From Pseudomonadota bacterium (GTDB taxonomy: Bacteria > Pseudomonadota > Gammaproteobacteria > Xanthomonadales > Xanthomonadaceae), in assembly GCA_023461075.1 (NCBI GenBank), contig JAEWNY010000073.1:1-21081 (forward strand): a DNA stretch of 21,081 bases, written 5' to 3'. Below, piece after piece: positions 6,572-14,399 of the stretch. How positions within the stretch are numbered: position 1 is the first letter of the stretch; the number at the start of each line of letters is the position of its first letter. The notes below the pieces were generated by a model. That model was not told where the DNA came from. It made no database searches and worked only from the letters and a program-made list of their open reading frames with translations. The position numbers and the translations under genes were made by a program.

Positions 6572-7405
6572 ATGCGGATTCACGACATTGCGTTGGAGGG
6601 CGCCGACGGCCATCGCTGGACGCTGATCGGCCACGCACCGGCATTGCCCCGCGCGGTGCTGCTGTGGCTGCCGGCGATGGGCGTGGCCGCGCGGCATTAC
6701 CTGCCATTCGCCGAGGCGCTGGCCGGGCACGGCATCGCCGCCTTCCTGCACGAGTGGCGCGGCCATGGCAGCAGCAGCGTCCGTGCGGCACGCGGCAACA
6801 ACTGGGGCTATCGCGAGCTGCTGGAGCAGGACATCCCGCGCAGCGAGCGCGAAGCCTTTTCCCGATTCGGTGTCCCGCGCCTGATCGGTGGACACAGCCT
6901 GGGCGGACAACTGGCGGCCTGCCGGCTCGCACTGTCCCGGCACGATGCCGCGCGATTGTGGCTGGTCGCCAGCAGTGCGCCGTTCCCGCAAGCCTTCACC
7001 GGCAGCGTCGGCCTGGGCCTGCCGATCGCGCTGCGACTGGCACCGGTGCTGTCCGATCTGTTCGGATACTGGCCGGGCCGGCGGCTGGGATTCGGCGGCC
7101 GCGAGGCACGCGGGGTGATGCGCGACTGGGCCGGCACCGGCCGGGCGCGTGGCTATCGCGTCGAAAGCCTGGGCCGCGACCTCGACCCCTTGCTGGCGAA
7201 AGTCGTTGTGCCGGTGGATGCGATCGCGCTGGCGAAAGACGGCTTCGCGCCGGAGGCGGCGCTGCGTGCGCTGCTGGCGAAGCTCGGCGGCCGCGCCGAC
7301 GTGCAACGGATGGATGCCGCGATGCTGGGCACTGCCGCCGATCATTTCAGCTGGTTGAACCAGCCCACGTCGGTGGCCAATGCACTGGCCAGCCGCCTGC
7401 CCTAG
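6572..7405 (+). CDS. Alpha/beta hydrolase of unknown substrate
   Basis: The 277-residue protein is an alpha/beta-fold hydrolase resembling the COG4757 group. The nucleophile is Ser109 in the elbow GGHSLGG. Likely triad partners are Asp222 (AKDGFAPE) and His258 (ADHFSWL). The oxyanion region is near residues 33-37 (LPAMG), and an EWRGHGSS motif at 61-68 is typical. No signal peptide is present, so it acts in the cytoplasm. It begins 12 bases after thiD and ends the run of same-strand genes from 3385. The substrate cannot be told; an esterase or lipase-like role is the family default. Confidence 0.85.
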   Translation: MRIHDIALEGADGHRWTLIGHAPALPRAVLLWLPAMGVAARHYLPFAEALAGHGIAAFLHEWRGHGSSSVRAARGNNWGYRELLEQDIPRSEREAFSRFGVPRLIGGHSLGGQLAACRLALSRHDAARLWLVASSAPFPQAFTGSVGLGLPIALRLAPVLSDLFGYWPGRRLGFGGREARGVMRDWAGTGRARGYRVESLGRDLDPLLAKVVVPVDAIALAKDGFAPEAALRALLAKLGGRADVQRMDAAMLGTAADHFSWLNQPTSVANALASRLP

Positions 7406-7502
7406 CGACCGGCTTGCCCGCCATGCAAGCGCGTTCGTTGCAGCGCCGGGCCTGGCCGGTGCTCGACGACCTTCTCCTCCTCGTCGCCGCGTCGGTCCGG
7501 CG

Positions 7503-7529
7503 TTACGGTTCCGTGGCCCATGCGATAAT
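7503..7529 (+). promoter_or_regulatory. Candidate promoter of tRNA-Arg
   Basis: A good -10 box, GATAAT, lies at 7524-7529, ten bases before the mature 5' end of the tRNA. A possible -35, TTACGG, is at 7503-7508 with a short 15-base spacer. Since no terminator separates the tRNA from the downstream genes, this promoter may also serve amaB and pyrD. Confidence 0.45.
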
Positions 7530-7539
7530 CGTTCACATT

Positions 7540-7616
7540 GCCCCCGTAGCTCAGCTGGATAGAGCGTCCCCCTCCTAAGGGGAAGGTCGTGCGTTCGAAT
7601 CGCGCCGGGGGCGCCA
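7540..7616 (+). tRNA. tRNA-Arg (anticodon CCT)
   Basis: A complete 77-base cloverleaf can be folded by eye. The acceptor arms are gcccccg (7540-7546) and cgggggc (7606-7612). The D stem pairs gctc with gagc. The anticodon stem tcccc/gggga encloses the loop ctcctaa with anticodon CCT at 7574-7576, and the T arm is gtgcg-ttcgaat-cgcgc. The discriminator base is G and CCA is encoded at 7614-7616. It reads the rare arginine codon AGG. The ATG of the next gene is only 26 bases after CCA. Confidence 0.97.
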
Positions 7617-7642
7617 CGATTCCCCAAGCCACCGGAGCCCTC

Positions 7643-9178
7643 ATGTCCCTGCATCCCGTCCTCGAGCGACTTGGCCTTTCCGCCACCGAATCCGGCAGCT
7701 ACCTGGGCAGCGGTGAATGGTCGAAGACCACCGACGCGGGCGTGTTGGAGCCGGTCAACCCGACCACCGGCGAGGTCTTGGGCAAGGTGCATGCCTCCTC
7801 CAAGGCAGACTACGACACATTGATGGAACGCGCCGAGGCGGCGTTCAAGATCTGGCGCAAGACCCCGGCCCCGCGTCGCGGCGAAGCGATCCGCCTGTGC
7901 GCCGATGCGCTGCGCGCCCACAAGGACGCACTGGGTTCACTGGTGGCGCTGGAGATGGGCAAGTCCAAGCCGGAAGGCGATGGCGAAGTGCAGGAGATGA
8001 TCGACATCGGCGAGTTTGCGGTCGGCCTCTCGCGCCAGCTTTACGGCCTGACCATGCACAGCGAACGCCCCGGACATCGCATGTACGAGCAGTGGCATCC
8101 CATCGGCATCGTCGGCGTGATCTCTGCGTTCAACTTCCCGGTCGCGGTCTGGGCCTGGAACAGCTTCGTGGCCGCGGTTTGCGGCGACATCACCGTGTGG
8201 AAGCCGTCACCGAAGACGCCGCTCTCGGCCATCGCCTCGATGAAGATATGCAACGAGGCCCTGCGCGAAGGCGGCTTCCCCGACATCTTCTTCCTGTTCA
8301 ACGATGCCGGCACCGATCTGGCGCAGGAGTTCGTCGACGACAAGCGCGTGGCGCTGGTGAGCTTCACCGGCTCGACCAAGGTCGGCCGTACGGTCGGCGA
8401 GCGCGTCGCGCGTCGAATGGGCCGCTCGCTGCTGGAGCTGGGTGGCAACAACGCGATCATCGTCGATGAAACCGCGGACCTGAAACTGGCGATCCCGGCG
8501 ATCGTGTTCGGTGCCGTGGGCACCTGCGGCCAGCGCTGCACCACCACGCGCCGGCTGATCGTGCACGAATCCCGTTACGACGAAGTGCTGGCCTCGCTGA
8601 TCAAGGCTTATGGCCAGGTCGAGGGCAAGATCGGCGACCCGACGGACGCCAAGAACCTTGTCGGCCCGTTGAACTCGTCCGACGCGGTCGATGCGTTCCT
8701 GGATTCGATCGAAGCAGCGAAGAAAGCCGGCGGCAAGGTGGAGATCGGCGGCGACAAGATCGACGGCAACGGCTTCTTCGTCAAACCCGCGATCGTCACC
8801 GGCCTCACCAACGAGGCTGAAGTGGTGCAGCACGAGACCTTCGCGCCGATCCTCTACGTGATGAAATACAGCGACATCGATCAGGCCATCGACATGCAGA
8901 ACGCGGTGCCGCAGGGCCTGTCCTCGTCGATATTCACAACCAACCTCAAGCGCGCCGAGCAGTTCCTGGCGGCGTGGGGTTCGGATTGCGGCATCGCCAA
9001 CGTCAATATCGGGACCAGTGGCGCGGAGATCGGCGGCGCCTTCGGCGGCGAGAAGGACACCGGCGGTGGTCGTGAATCGGGCTCGGATGCGTGGAAGGCC
9101 TACATGCGGCGGCAGACCAATACCATCAACTACTCCGACGCGCTGCCGCTGGCACAGGGCATCAAGTTCGATCTCTGA
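7643..9178 (+). CDS. amaB: ALDH7-family dehydrogenase (piperideine-6-carboxylate / aminoadipate semialdehyde)
   Basis: This 511-residue NAD-dependent aldehyde dehydrogenase belongs to the ALDH7 (antiquitin) family. Members oxidise alpha-aminoadipate semialdehyde (in equilibrium with piperideine-6-carboxylate) in lysine breakdown. Visible marks are Asn164 in SAFNFP, the NAD-binding FTGSTKVG (241-248), Glu265 in LELGGNN, and the nucleophile Cys299 in CGQRCTTT. The family-specific C-terminal block GGAFGGEKDTGGGRESGSD is clear. The reading frame is open upstream into the tRNA, but the ATG at 7643 gives the normal N-terminus. No other lysine-degradation gene is visible, so the physiological substrate is inferred. 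pyrD follows after 20 bases. Confidence 0.9.
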   Translation: MSLHPVLERLGLSATESGSYLGSGEWSKTTDAGVLEPVNPTTGEVLGKVHASSKADYDTLMERAEAAFKIWRKTPAPRRGEAIRLCADALRAHKDALGSLVALEMGKSKPEGDGEVQEMIDIGEFAVGLSRQLYGLTMHSERPGHRMYEQWHPIGIVGVISAFNFPVAVWAWNSFVAAVCGDITVWKPSPKTPLSAIASMKICNEALREGGFPDIFFLFNDAGTDLAQEFVDDKRVALVSFTGSTKVGRTVGERVARRMGRSLLELGGNNAIIVDETADLKLAIPAIVFGAVGTCGQRCTTTRRLIVHESRYDEVLASLIKAYGQVEGKIGDPTDAKNLVGPLNSSDAVDAFLDSIEAAKKAGGKVEIGGDKIDGNGFFVKPAIVTGLTNEAEVVQHETFAPILYVMKYSDIDQAIDMQNAVPQGLSSSIFTTNLKRAEQFLAAWGSDCGIANVNIGTSGAEIGGAFGGEKDTGGGRESGSDAWKAYMRRQTNTINYSDALPLAQGIKFDL

Positions 9179-9198
9179 CCTTATCCCGCGCGCTGCAC

Positions 9199-10257
9199 AT
9201 GTATCCGCTGGTCCGTCCGTTCCTGTTCGCCAATGACGCCGAGCGCGCCCATGGGCTGACCCTGCGCGGCCTGGACCTGGTGCACGCGGTCGGACTGGCC
9301 GGCCGACTGTCGCGCCAGCCCGCGCCGTTCCCGACCCGACTGCTCGACCTGACCTTTCCCAATCCGGTCGGGTTGGCGGCGGGCCTGGACAAGAACGGCG
9401 AACACATCGCATCGCTGTTTGCGCTCGGCTTCGGCTTCGTCGAGGTCGGCACGGTCACGCCGCGCCCGCAGGAAGGCAATCCCCGCCCGCGCCTGTTCCG
9501 GGTGCCCGAGCACCGCGCCATCATCAATCGCATGGGCTTCAACAACGCCGGCGTCGATGCGCTGGTGCGCAATATCGATGCACTGGATGCGCGGCCCGGC
9601 ATCATCGGCATCAACATCGGCAAGAACAAGGACACGCCCAACGAGGAGGCGGCGCGCGATTACCTGCATTGCCTGGAACGCATCTACCCGCTCGCCGATT
9701 ACGTCACCGTCAACATCTCCTCGCCCAATACCGCCGGCCTGCGCGAATTGCAGGAAGAACAACAGTTGCGCGCATTGGTGGGCACCCTGCGCGATGCGCA
9801 GGAAAAGCTGGCTGCGCGGCATGGAAAGCGCGTGCCGCTGCTGGTCAAGGTCTCCCCCGACCTCACCGACGAGGATGTCGATGCCGCCAGCCGCGTTCTC
9901 TCCGATCTCGGCGTGGATGGCGTGATCGCCACCAACACCACGGTCAGCCGCGTCGCCATCAGCCAGCATCGGCTTGCGCAGGAGGCCGGCGGGCTGTCCG
10001 GCGCACCGCTGCTCGGGCGCTCGACCGCCACGCTGCGTCGCCTGCGCACGCGGCTGCCCGATTCGGTGCCGTTGATCGGCGTCGGCGGCATCCTGTCCGG
10101 TGCCGATGCGGTGGCCAAGACCGCGGCCGGCGCGCAACTGGTGCAGGTCTACAGCGGCCTGATCTACCGCGGCCCGAGGCTGATCGGCGAATGCGTCGAA
10201 GCGATCCGCCGGCGCAAGGAAGCCCCGAGCTCCGGCATGCGACTGCCCCGTGCCTGA
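9199..10257 (+). CDS. pyrD: Dihydroorotate dehydrogenase (quinone), class 2
   Basis: PyrD oxidises dihydroorotate to orotate in pyrimidine synthesis, passing electrons through FMN to the quinone pool at the inner membrane. The 352-residue protein has the class 2 pattern: an N-terminal helical membrane-docking part (residues 1-40), FPNPVGLAAGLDKNG (53-67), and the catalytic base Ser175 in VNISSPNTAGLR, at the same number as in E. coli. ATNTT and the phosphate-binding GVGGI follow. The ATG at 9199 gives the standard N-terminus (MYPLVRP); no Shine-Dalgarno sequence is evident. It starts 20 bases after the aldehyde dehydrogenase gene, and its end overlaps the murB start by 8 bases. Confidence 0.96.
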   Translation: MYPLVRPFLFANDAERAHGLTLRGLDLVHAVGLAGRLSRQPAPFPTRLLDLTFPNPVGLAAGLDKNGEHIASLFALGFGFVEVGTVTPRPQEGNPRPRLFRVPEHRAIINRMGFNNAGVDALVRNIDALDARPGIIGINIGKNKDTPNEEAARDYLHCLERIYPLADYVTVNISSPNTAGLRELQEEQQLRALVGTLRDAQEKLAARHGKRVPLLVKVSPDLTDEDVDAASRVLSDLGVDGVIATNTTVSRVAISQHRLAQEAGGLSGAPLLGRSTATLRRLRTRLPDSVPLIGVGGILSGADAVAKTAAGAQLVQVYSGLIYRGPRLIGECVEAIRRRKEAPSSGMRLPRA

Positions 10258-11278
10258 GCCGGAATCACGCGAATCCCGCGATGCGGCGCTCGCCAACACC
10301 TTTGGCGTCCGGGCGCGTGCGCAGCGACTGATCGAGGTTGATGACATCGATGCAATGCCGAGTGCACTGCGCGATGCCGGCCCTGATGCCCTGCTGGTGG
10401 GCGGCGGCAGCAACCTGTTGATCGTCGATCCGCTCATCGGTTCAGTGGTGCGAACGCGCGATGCGCGATTCGCGATCGTCGATGAAGAGGGCGATGCGAT
10501 CCGCGTGCGCTGCGCCGCCGGAGCGACTTGGCACGAGTTCGTGATGCGAACGGTGGCGAACGGCTGGTTCGGTCTGGAGAACCTTGCGCTGATTCCCGGC
10601 AGCGTCGGCGCGGCGCCGATCCAGAACATCGGCGCCTACGGCGTCGAGGTGATGGACCTGATCGATGCGGTGCAGGTGCACGATCGGGCGACCGGCGAAA
10701 CCTGTTGGTGGCCGCATGACGAATGCGGCTTCTCCTATCGCGACAGCGCGTTCAAACACGATCCGCAACGCCACGCAGTGTTGCGGGTGGATTTCCTGCT
10801 CTCGCGCGCGCCGCGCCTCCAGCTGGGCTACGCCGGCATCGGCGGGGAACTGGCTGCGCTAGGCATTGATGCACCGACGCCGCGCGACGTCGCCGAGGCG
10901 GTGATCGCGATCCGCCGCCGCAAACTGCCGGATCCGGCGGTAATCGGCAATGCCGGCAGCTTCTTCAAGAACCCGATCGTCGATTCCGCGATCGCCGATG
11001 CGTTGCAGGCCGTACATCCGCACATGCCGGTGTTCGACGCCGGCCGCGACGGTTACCGCAAACTGTCGGCCGCCTGGCTGATCGATGAGTGCGGCTGGAA
11101 GGGCCATCGCGATGGCGACGCCGGCGTCTCGCCCGGACATGCGCTGGTGCTGGTGAATCACGGCCATGCCACCGGCGAGCAACTGCTCGATCTGGCGCGA
11201 CGCATCGCCGCAAGCGTCCGCGAGCGTTTCGCGATCGACATCGAACCCGAGCCCCGCATCGTCGGGGCACGCTGGTGA
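10250..11278 (+). CDS. murB: UDP-N-acetylenolpyruvoylglucosamine reductase, type I
   Basis: MurB uses NADPH and FAD to reduce enolpyruvyl-UDP-GlcNAc to UDP-MurNAc in peptidoglycan precursor synthesis. The 342-residue protein matches the E. coli-type MurB in length. It shows the N-terminal NTFGV motif (16-20), the FAD-binding GGGSNLL (51-57), and PGSVGAAPIQNIGAYG (116-131). It also has Arg164 in YRDS, the proton donor Ser237 in GNAGSFFKNP, and Glu334 in the C-terminal PEPRIVG. The start is GTG at 10250, inside the last 8 bases of pyrD, so the two are probably translationally coupled. The stop overlaps the next gene by four bases (GTGA). Confidence 0.96.
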   Translation: MPEPESRESRDAALANTFGVRARAQRLIEVDDIDAMPSALRDAGPDALLVGGGSNLLIVDPLIGSVVRTRDARFAIVDEEGDAIRVRCAAGATWHEFVMRTVANGWFGLENLALIPGSVGAAPIQNIGAYGVEVMDLIDAVQVHDRATGETCWWPHDECGFSYRDSAFKHDPQRHAVLRVDFLLSRAPRLQLGYAGIGGELAALGIDAPTPRDVAEAVIAIRRRKLPDPAVIGNAGSFFKNPIVDSAIADALQAVHPHMPVFDAGRDGYRKLSAAWLIDECGWKGHRDGDAGVSPGHALVLVNHGHATGEQLLDLARRIAASVRERFAIDIEPEPRIVGARW

Positions 11279-12222
11279 GCGCCGACCTGCCACGCCCGGT
11301 GCAGTTGCGCGCGGCACTGCTGATGATGGCCAGCACGGTGGCGTTCGGGATGATGGCGATCACCATCCGCCTGGCCTCGCGCAGCGAGCCGACCTGGGAA
11401 GTCGCGTTCTTCCGCAATTTCTTCGGCTTCCTCGCGCTGCTGCCGATCCTCGCCCTGCCCGCCATGCGCAGCGGCGCGCCGGCTAGGGCGATCCGCGAAA
11501 CCGTGCGCTCCAACCAGTTGCCACGCTATTTCCTGCGCTGCCTCATCGGCATCTTCAGCATGTTCTGCGGCTTCTGGGCGATCGGCAACCTGCCGCTCTC
11601 GCAGGCGATCTCGCTGGCCTATTCCTCCCCGATCTTCGTGACGATCGCCGCCGCGCTGTGGCTGGGGGAAACCGTGCGCCTGCGTCGCTGGCTGGCGGTG
11701 GCGGCCGGCTTCATCGGCGTGCTGGTGATCGTGCGCCCGTGGTCGCAGGCGTTTTCGCCCAGCCTCCTGATCGCGTTGCTGGCGGCGGTGCTGAACGCGG
11801 TGGTCGCCATCCAGATCAAGCAGCTCTCGCGAGCCGACGGCTCGGACACGATTGTTTTCTGGACCTACATCTTCTGGATCCCGATGTCGCTGCTGCCGGC
11901 CATCTTCGTCTGGCACGCGCCGCAGGGCATCGCCTGGTTGTGGCTCGCGCTGTGCGGCGTACTAGGCACCATCGGCCAGTTGTTGTGGACGCGCGCGTTG
12001 AAGCTCGGCGAGGTCTCGGCGCTCACGCCGATCAGCTTCCTGCAACTGCCGGTGGTGACGTTGGCGGGCTGGCTGTTGTTCGAGGAAGTGATCGATGGAT
12101 GGACCGCGGCCGGCGCGCTGATCATCTTCTGCGCCACCGCCTACATCGCCCATCGCGAGGCCACGCTGGCACGGCGAAACGCTTCCAACTCACCGAGCGA
12201 AGCGGTCGAGCCCGGCAATTAG
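11275..12222 (+). CDS. EamA-family (drug/metabolite) transporter
   Basis: The 315-residue protein has about ten hydrophobic segments arranged as two EamA repeats, roughly residues 13-140 and 160-300. This is the layout of inner-membrane DMT exporters. Typical marks are the FRNFFGFL stretch after the first loop, the AISLAYSSPIFVTIAAALWLGE helix, and the matching FLQLPVVTLAGWLLFEE helix in the second half. The GTG start at 11275 overlaps the murB stop (GTGA), so it is translationally coupled to murB. The substrate is unknown; export of a metabolite is the family default. It faces the PAP2 gene across 58 bases with no clear terminator hairpin. Confidence 0.88.
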   Translation: MSADLPRPVQLRAALLMMASTVAFGMMAITIRLASRSEPTWEVAFFRNFFGFLALLPILALPAMRSGAPARAIRETVRSNQLPRYFLRCLIGIFSMFCGFWAIGNLPLSQAISLAYSSPIFVTIAAALWLGETVRLRRWLAVAAGFIGVLVIVRPWSQAFSPSLLIALLAAVLNAVVAIQIKQLSRADGSDTIVFWTYIFWIPMSLLPAIFVWHAPQGIAWLWLALCGVLGTIGQLLWTRALKLGEVSALTPISFLQLPVVTLAGWLLFEEVIDGWTAAGALIIFCATAYIAHREATLARRNASNSPSEAVEPGN

Positions 12223-12280
12223 GCAGCGACGGGGCATCGGCGACCGCATCGCATCCTCCGGCCCGCTCATCGAAAGGGGA

Positions 12281-13018
12281 TTATCTTCCGGGGCGCCGGT
12301 CCTGCCACGGCCGGTAGGCGCGGCGGAACAACAACAGGTAGATGCCGAATACCCAGGCCAGTGCCGCCGCCCAACCGGCCAGGATGTCGCTCGGATAATG
12401 CACGCCCAGATACACGCGCGATGCGCCCACGGCGATGACGAACGCCAGCATGAGCAGGAGGACCGGCCAGCGCCAGCGGGTCGGCCACGCCAGCAGAACG
12501 AGTACCGCCGCCAACGTCATCGAGCCCATCGCGTGGCCGCTGGGGAAACTGTAGGTGCCCTCGGGCGCCAACGATTCCCACAGCGAGGGGCGTTCACGGC
12601 CGAAGTACTGCTTGGCCGCCAGGTTGAGCAGGCCCGATCCGGCCAGCGACAGTCCGGCGAACAGGCCCTCGCGATACCGGCGCATGGCCGCCAGCACGAC
12701 CACCAGCAAGACGTCAAAGGGCACCACGCCCCACTCGTAGCCGAGTTTCGATGCGATGAGGAGGAAGCGATCCGGCGCAGGCGCGTGCATCGCGCGCATC
12801 CATTCGAGCACCGGCTTGTCGAAAAAGAACGCCTCGCCCTCGCGCACTTCATCGGCCAGTTCGCCGAACCCCCACAGCGGCAGCAGGATCACCGCGAACA
12901 GCAGCGCGATCCGCTTCCACGAACGGCGGATCTCGTTCGCGCCGTAGCGCGCTTCCTCGGCGATGACCTGCCGGAGGTCAGCCGGTGATCGCGGCGTACT
13001 TTCGTTCGACATAGTCAT
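12281..13018 (-). CDS. PAP2-family membrane phosphatase
   Basis: This 245-residue integral membrane protein is a type 2 phosphatidic acid phosphatase. All three motifs are present: KQYFGRERP (Lys136, Arg143, Pro144), PSGH (159-162, His162), and SRVYLGVHYPSD (Ser200, Arg201, His207, Asp211). About six membrane segments surround them. Such enzymes remove phosphate from lipid phosphates, including undecaprenyl diphosphate; the substrate here is not known. The start at 13018 (ATG, alternative ATG at 13012) lies inside the end of ispG, giving an overlap of 35-41 bases. The only later start codon noticed, a GTG inside the first membrane segment, looks unsuitable. It is downstream of ispG on the same strand. 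Confidence 0.9.
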   Translation of the reverse strand: MTMSNESTPRSPADLRQVIAEEARYGANEIRRSWKRIALLFAVILLPLWGFGELADEVREGEAFFFDKPVLEWMRAMHAPAPDRFLLIASKLGYEWGVVPFDVLLVVVLAAMRRYREGLFAGLSLAGSGLLNLAAKQYFGRERPSLWESLAPEGTYSFPSGHAMGSMTLAAVLVLLAWPTRWRWPVLLLMLAFVIAVGASRVYLGVHYPSDILAGWAAALAWVFGIYLLLFRRAYRPWQDRRPGR

Positions 13019-14267
13019 CGATGATCCCGATGAACTCGCGGGCGATGTTGTCGCCGCGCAGGGTCACCGTCTTCTGCCCGTCCTCGAACACCGGCGCGGC
13101 CGGCGCCTCGCCGGTGCCCGGCAGCGAGATGCCGATGTTGGCGTGGCGCGACTCGCCGGGCCCGTTGACGATGCAACCCATCACCGCCAGGGTCATGTTC
13201 TCCGCGCCGGGGCGGGTGACTTTCCACTCCGGCATCTTTTCGCGCACGTGGTTCTGCACCACGCCGGCCAATTCCTGGAAGAACTCGCTGGTGGTACGGC
13301 CGCAACCGGGACAGGCGGTGACCATCGGGGTGAACGCGCGCAGGCCCATGGTCTGCAGCAGTTCCTGCGCGACGATCACTTCCTGGGTGCGCGACTGCCC
13401 CGGCTCGGGGGTGAGCGAGATGCGGATGGTGTCGCCGATGCCTTCCTGCAACAACACCGCCAGCGCAGCGCTGGAAGCGACGATGCCCTTGCTGCCGATA
13501 CCGGCCTCGGTGAGGCCAAGGTGCAGGGCGAAATCGCTGCGCGCGGCAAGATCGCGATACACCGCGATCAGCTCCTGCACGCCACTGACCTTGGCGCTGA
13601 GGATGATGCGTTCGGCGGGCAAGCCCAGTTCGACCGCCCGATGCGCCGAATCCAGCGCACTGCGGATCAATGCCTCGCGCAGCACGCGGCCGGCATCCCA
13701 GGGCTCGGCGCGTTGCGCGTTCTCGTCCATCAGCGTCGCCGCCAGCGACTGGTCCAGCGAGCCCCAGTTGGCGCCGATCCGCACCGGCTTGCCGTAGCGG
13801 ATGGCGAACTCGATCAACTGCGCGAACTGGGTGTCGCGTTTCCTGCCGAAACCGACGTTGCCGGGGTTGATCCGGTACTTGGCCAGCGCGTCGGCGCAGG
13901 CCGGCTCGTTCGCCAGCAGCGTATGGCCGTTGTAGTGGAAGTCGCCGATGAGCGGCACTTCCACGCCCATCATCGCCAGCTTCTCGACGATGCGCGGGAC
14001 AGCCGCGGCCGATTCGGCGTTGTTGACGGTGACCCGCACCAGTTCGGAGCCGGCGCGCCAGAGTTCGGCCACCTGTTTCACCGTCGATGCGACATCGGCG
14101 GTGTCGGTATTGGTCATCGATTGCACGACCACCGGCGCCGCGCCACCGACCATCACGCCACCGATGGCCACCCCGCGGGTGCGGTGTCGCGGCATTGGAC
14201 CGAAGCGTCGTCCGCCGTCACCTTCGTTCCCGGTGGATCGGCCCGCGTCGTCGAGGGAAACATTCAT
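12978..14267 (-). CDS. ispG: (E)-4-hydroxy-3-methylbut-2-enyl-diphosphate synthase IspG
   Basis: IspG is the iron-sulfur enzyme that converts MEcPP to HMBPP, the next-to-last step of the MEP isoprenoid pathway. The 429-residue protein has the TIM-barrel part (about 30-300) with VQSMTNTDT and GVEVPLIGDFHYNG. The cluster domain has Cys319 and Cys322 in ACPGCGR, Cys365 in MGCIVNGPGE, and Glu372, which fits the E. coli cluster ligands. The first 25 residues are an unconserved Gly/Asp-rich leader. The ATG at 14267 is chosen because a TACAAT box lies six bases before it and no in-frame ATG closer to the conserved start is better. It overlaps the PAP2 gene at its 3' end. Confidence 0.96.
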   Translation of the reverse strand: MNVSLDDAGRSTGNEGDGGRRFGPMPRHRTRGVAIGGVMVGGAAPVVVQSMTNTDTADVASTVKQVAELWRAGSELVRVTVNNAESAAAVPRIVEKLAMMGVEVPLIGDFHYNGHTLLANEPACADALAKYRINPGNVGFGRKRDTQFAQLIEFAIRYGKPVRIGANWGSLDQSLAATLMDENAQRAEPWDAGRVLREALIRSALDSAHRAVELGLPAERIILSAKVSGVQELIAVYRDLAARSDFALHLGLTEAGIGSKGIVASSAALAVLLQEGIGDTIRISLTPEPGQSRTQEVIVAQELLQTMGLRAFTPMVTACPGCGRTTSEFFQELAGVVQNHVREKMPEWKVTRPGAENMTLAVMGCIVNGPGESRHANIGISLPGTGEAPAAPVFEDGQKTVTLRGDNIAREFIGIIDDYVERKYAAITG

Positions 14268-14273
14268 CGTCCT

Positions 14274-14279
14274 ATTGTA
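14274..14279 (-). promoter_or_regulatory. -10-like box directly before ispG
   Basis: On the minus strand TACAAT (five of six consensus bases) ends six bases before the ispG ATG. A transcript from here would begin at or next to the start codon (leaderless). No good -35 box is seen about 17 bases upstream. The sequence between, AGGACG, also contains an AGGA that would be unusually close to serve as a ribosome site. Confidence 0.35.
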
Positions 14280-14295
14280 GATGCGGCTGCATGAA

Positions 14296-14335
14296 GGCTG
14301 GCGGGCGCAGCGGAACGAACACCCAGGCGCCAGCC
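14296..14335. repeat. Inverted repeat in the ispG/DUF2218 intergenic region
   Basis: Arms ggctggcg (14296-14303) and cgccagcc (14328-14335) are exact reverse complements separated by 24 bases. The pair lies about 30 bases upstream of the ispG start and 65 bases before the DUF2218 gene. No T run follows on either strand, so it is not a terminator. It may be an operator or chance. Confidence 0.25.
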
Positions 14336-14389
14336 CGACTCTGGCAGGATGGGGCAAGGGCCCGACGCGGCTCGCCAAACTTCGCTGAT

Positions 14390-14393
14390 GGAG
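14390..14393 (+). promoter_or_regulatory. Ribosome binding site deciding the DUF2218 start
   Basis: GGAG ends six bases before the ATG at 14400. It favours this start over in-frame ATGs at 14388 and 14349 and gives the usual family N-terminus. Confidence 0.65.
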
Positions 14394-14399
14394 AGCCCG

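Noticed and set aside
7540..7616. tRNA-Arg as an integration site of a genomic island
   Set aside because: No integrase, no repeated tRNA 3' end and no change in composition follow it. The downstream genes are housekeeping.
7589..7642. In-frame N-terminal extension of amaB into the tRNA
   Set aside because: The extra residues would be encoded by the T arm and acceptor of tRNA-Arg. The ATG at 7643 gives the normal ALDH7 N-terminus.
6293..7921. 542-codon minus-strand open frame over thiD, the hydrolase, the tRNA and the start of amaB
   Set aside because: It runs through a tRNA gene and three well-supported genes on the other strand, and shows no recognisable domain.
12223..12280. Terminator between the convergent transporter and PAP2 genes
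   Set aside because: No stem followed by a T run could be found on either strand.
12963..14294. Long open frame (443 codons) antisense to ispG
   Set aside because: It lies fully over ispG, whose catalytic residues are intact. The translation is low-complexity Arg/Ala/Gly/His-rich with no family motif, as expected for a shadow frame in GC-rich DNA.
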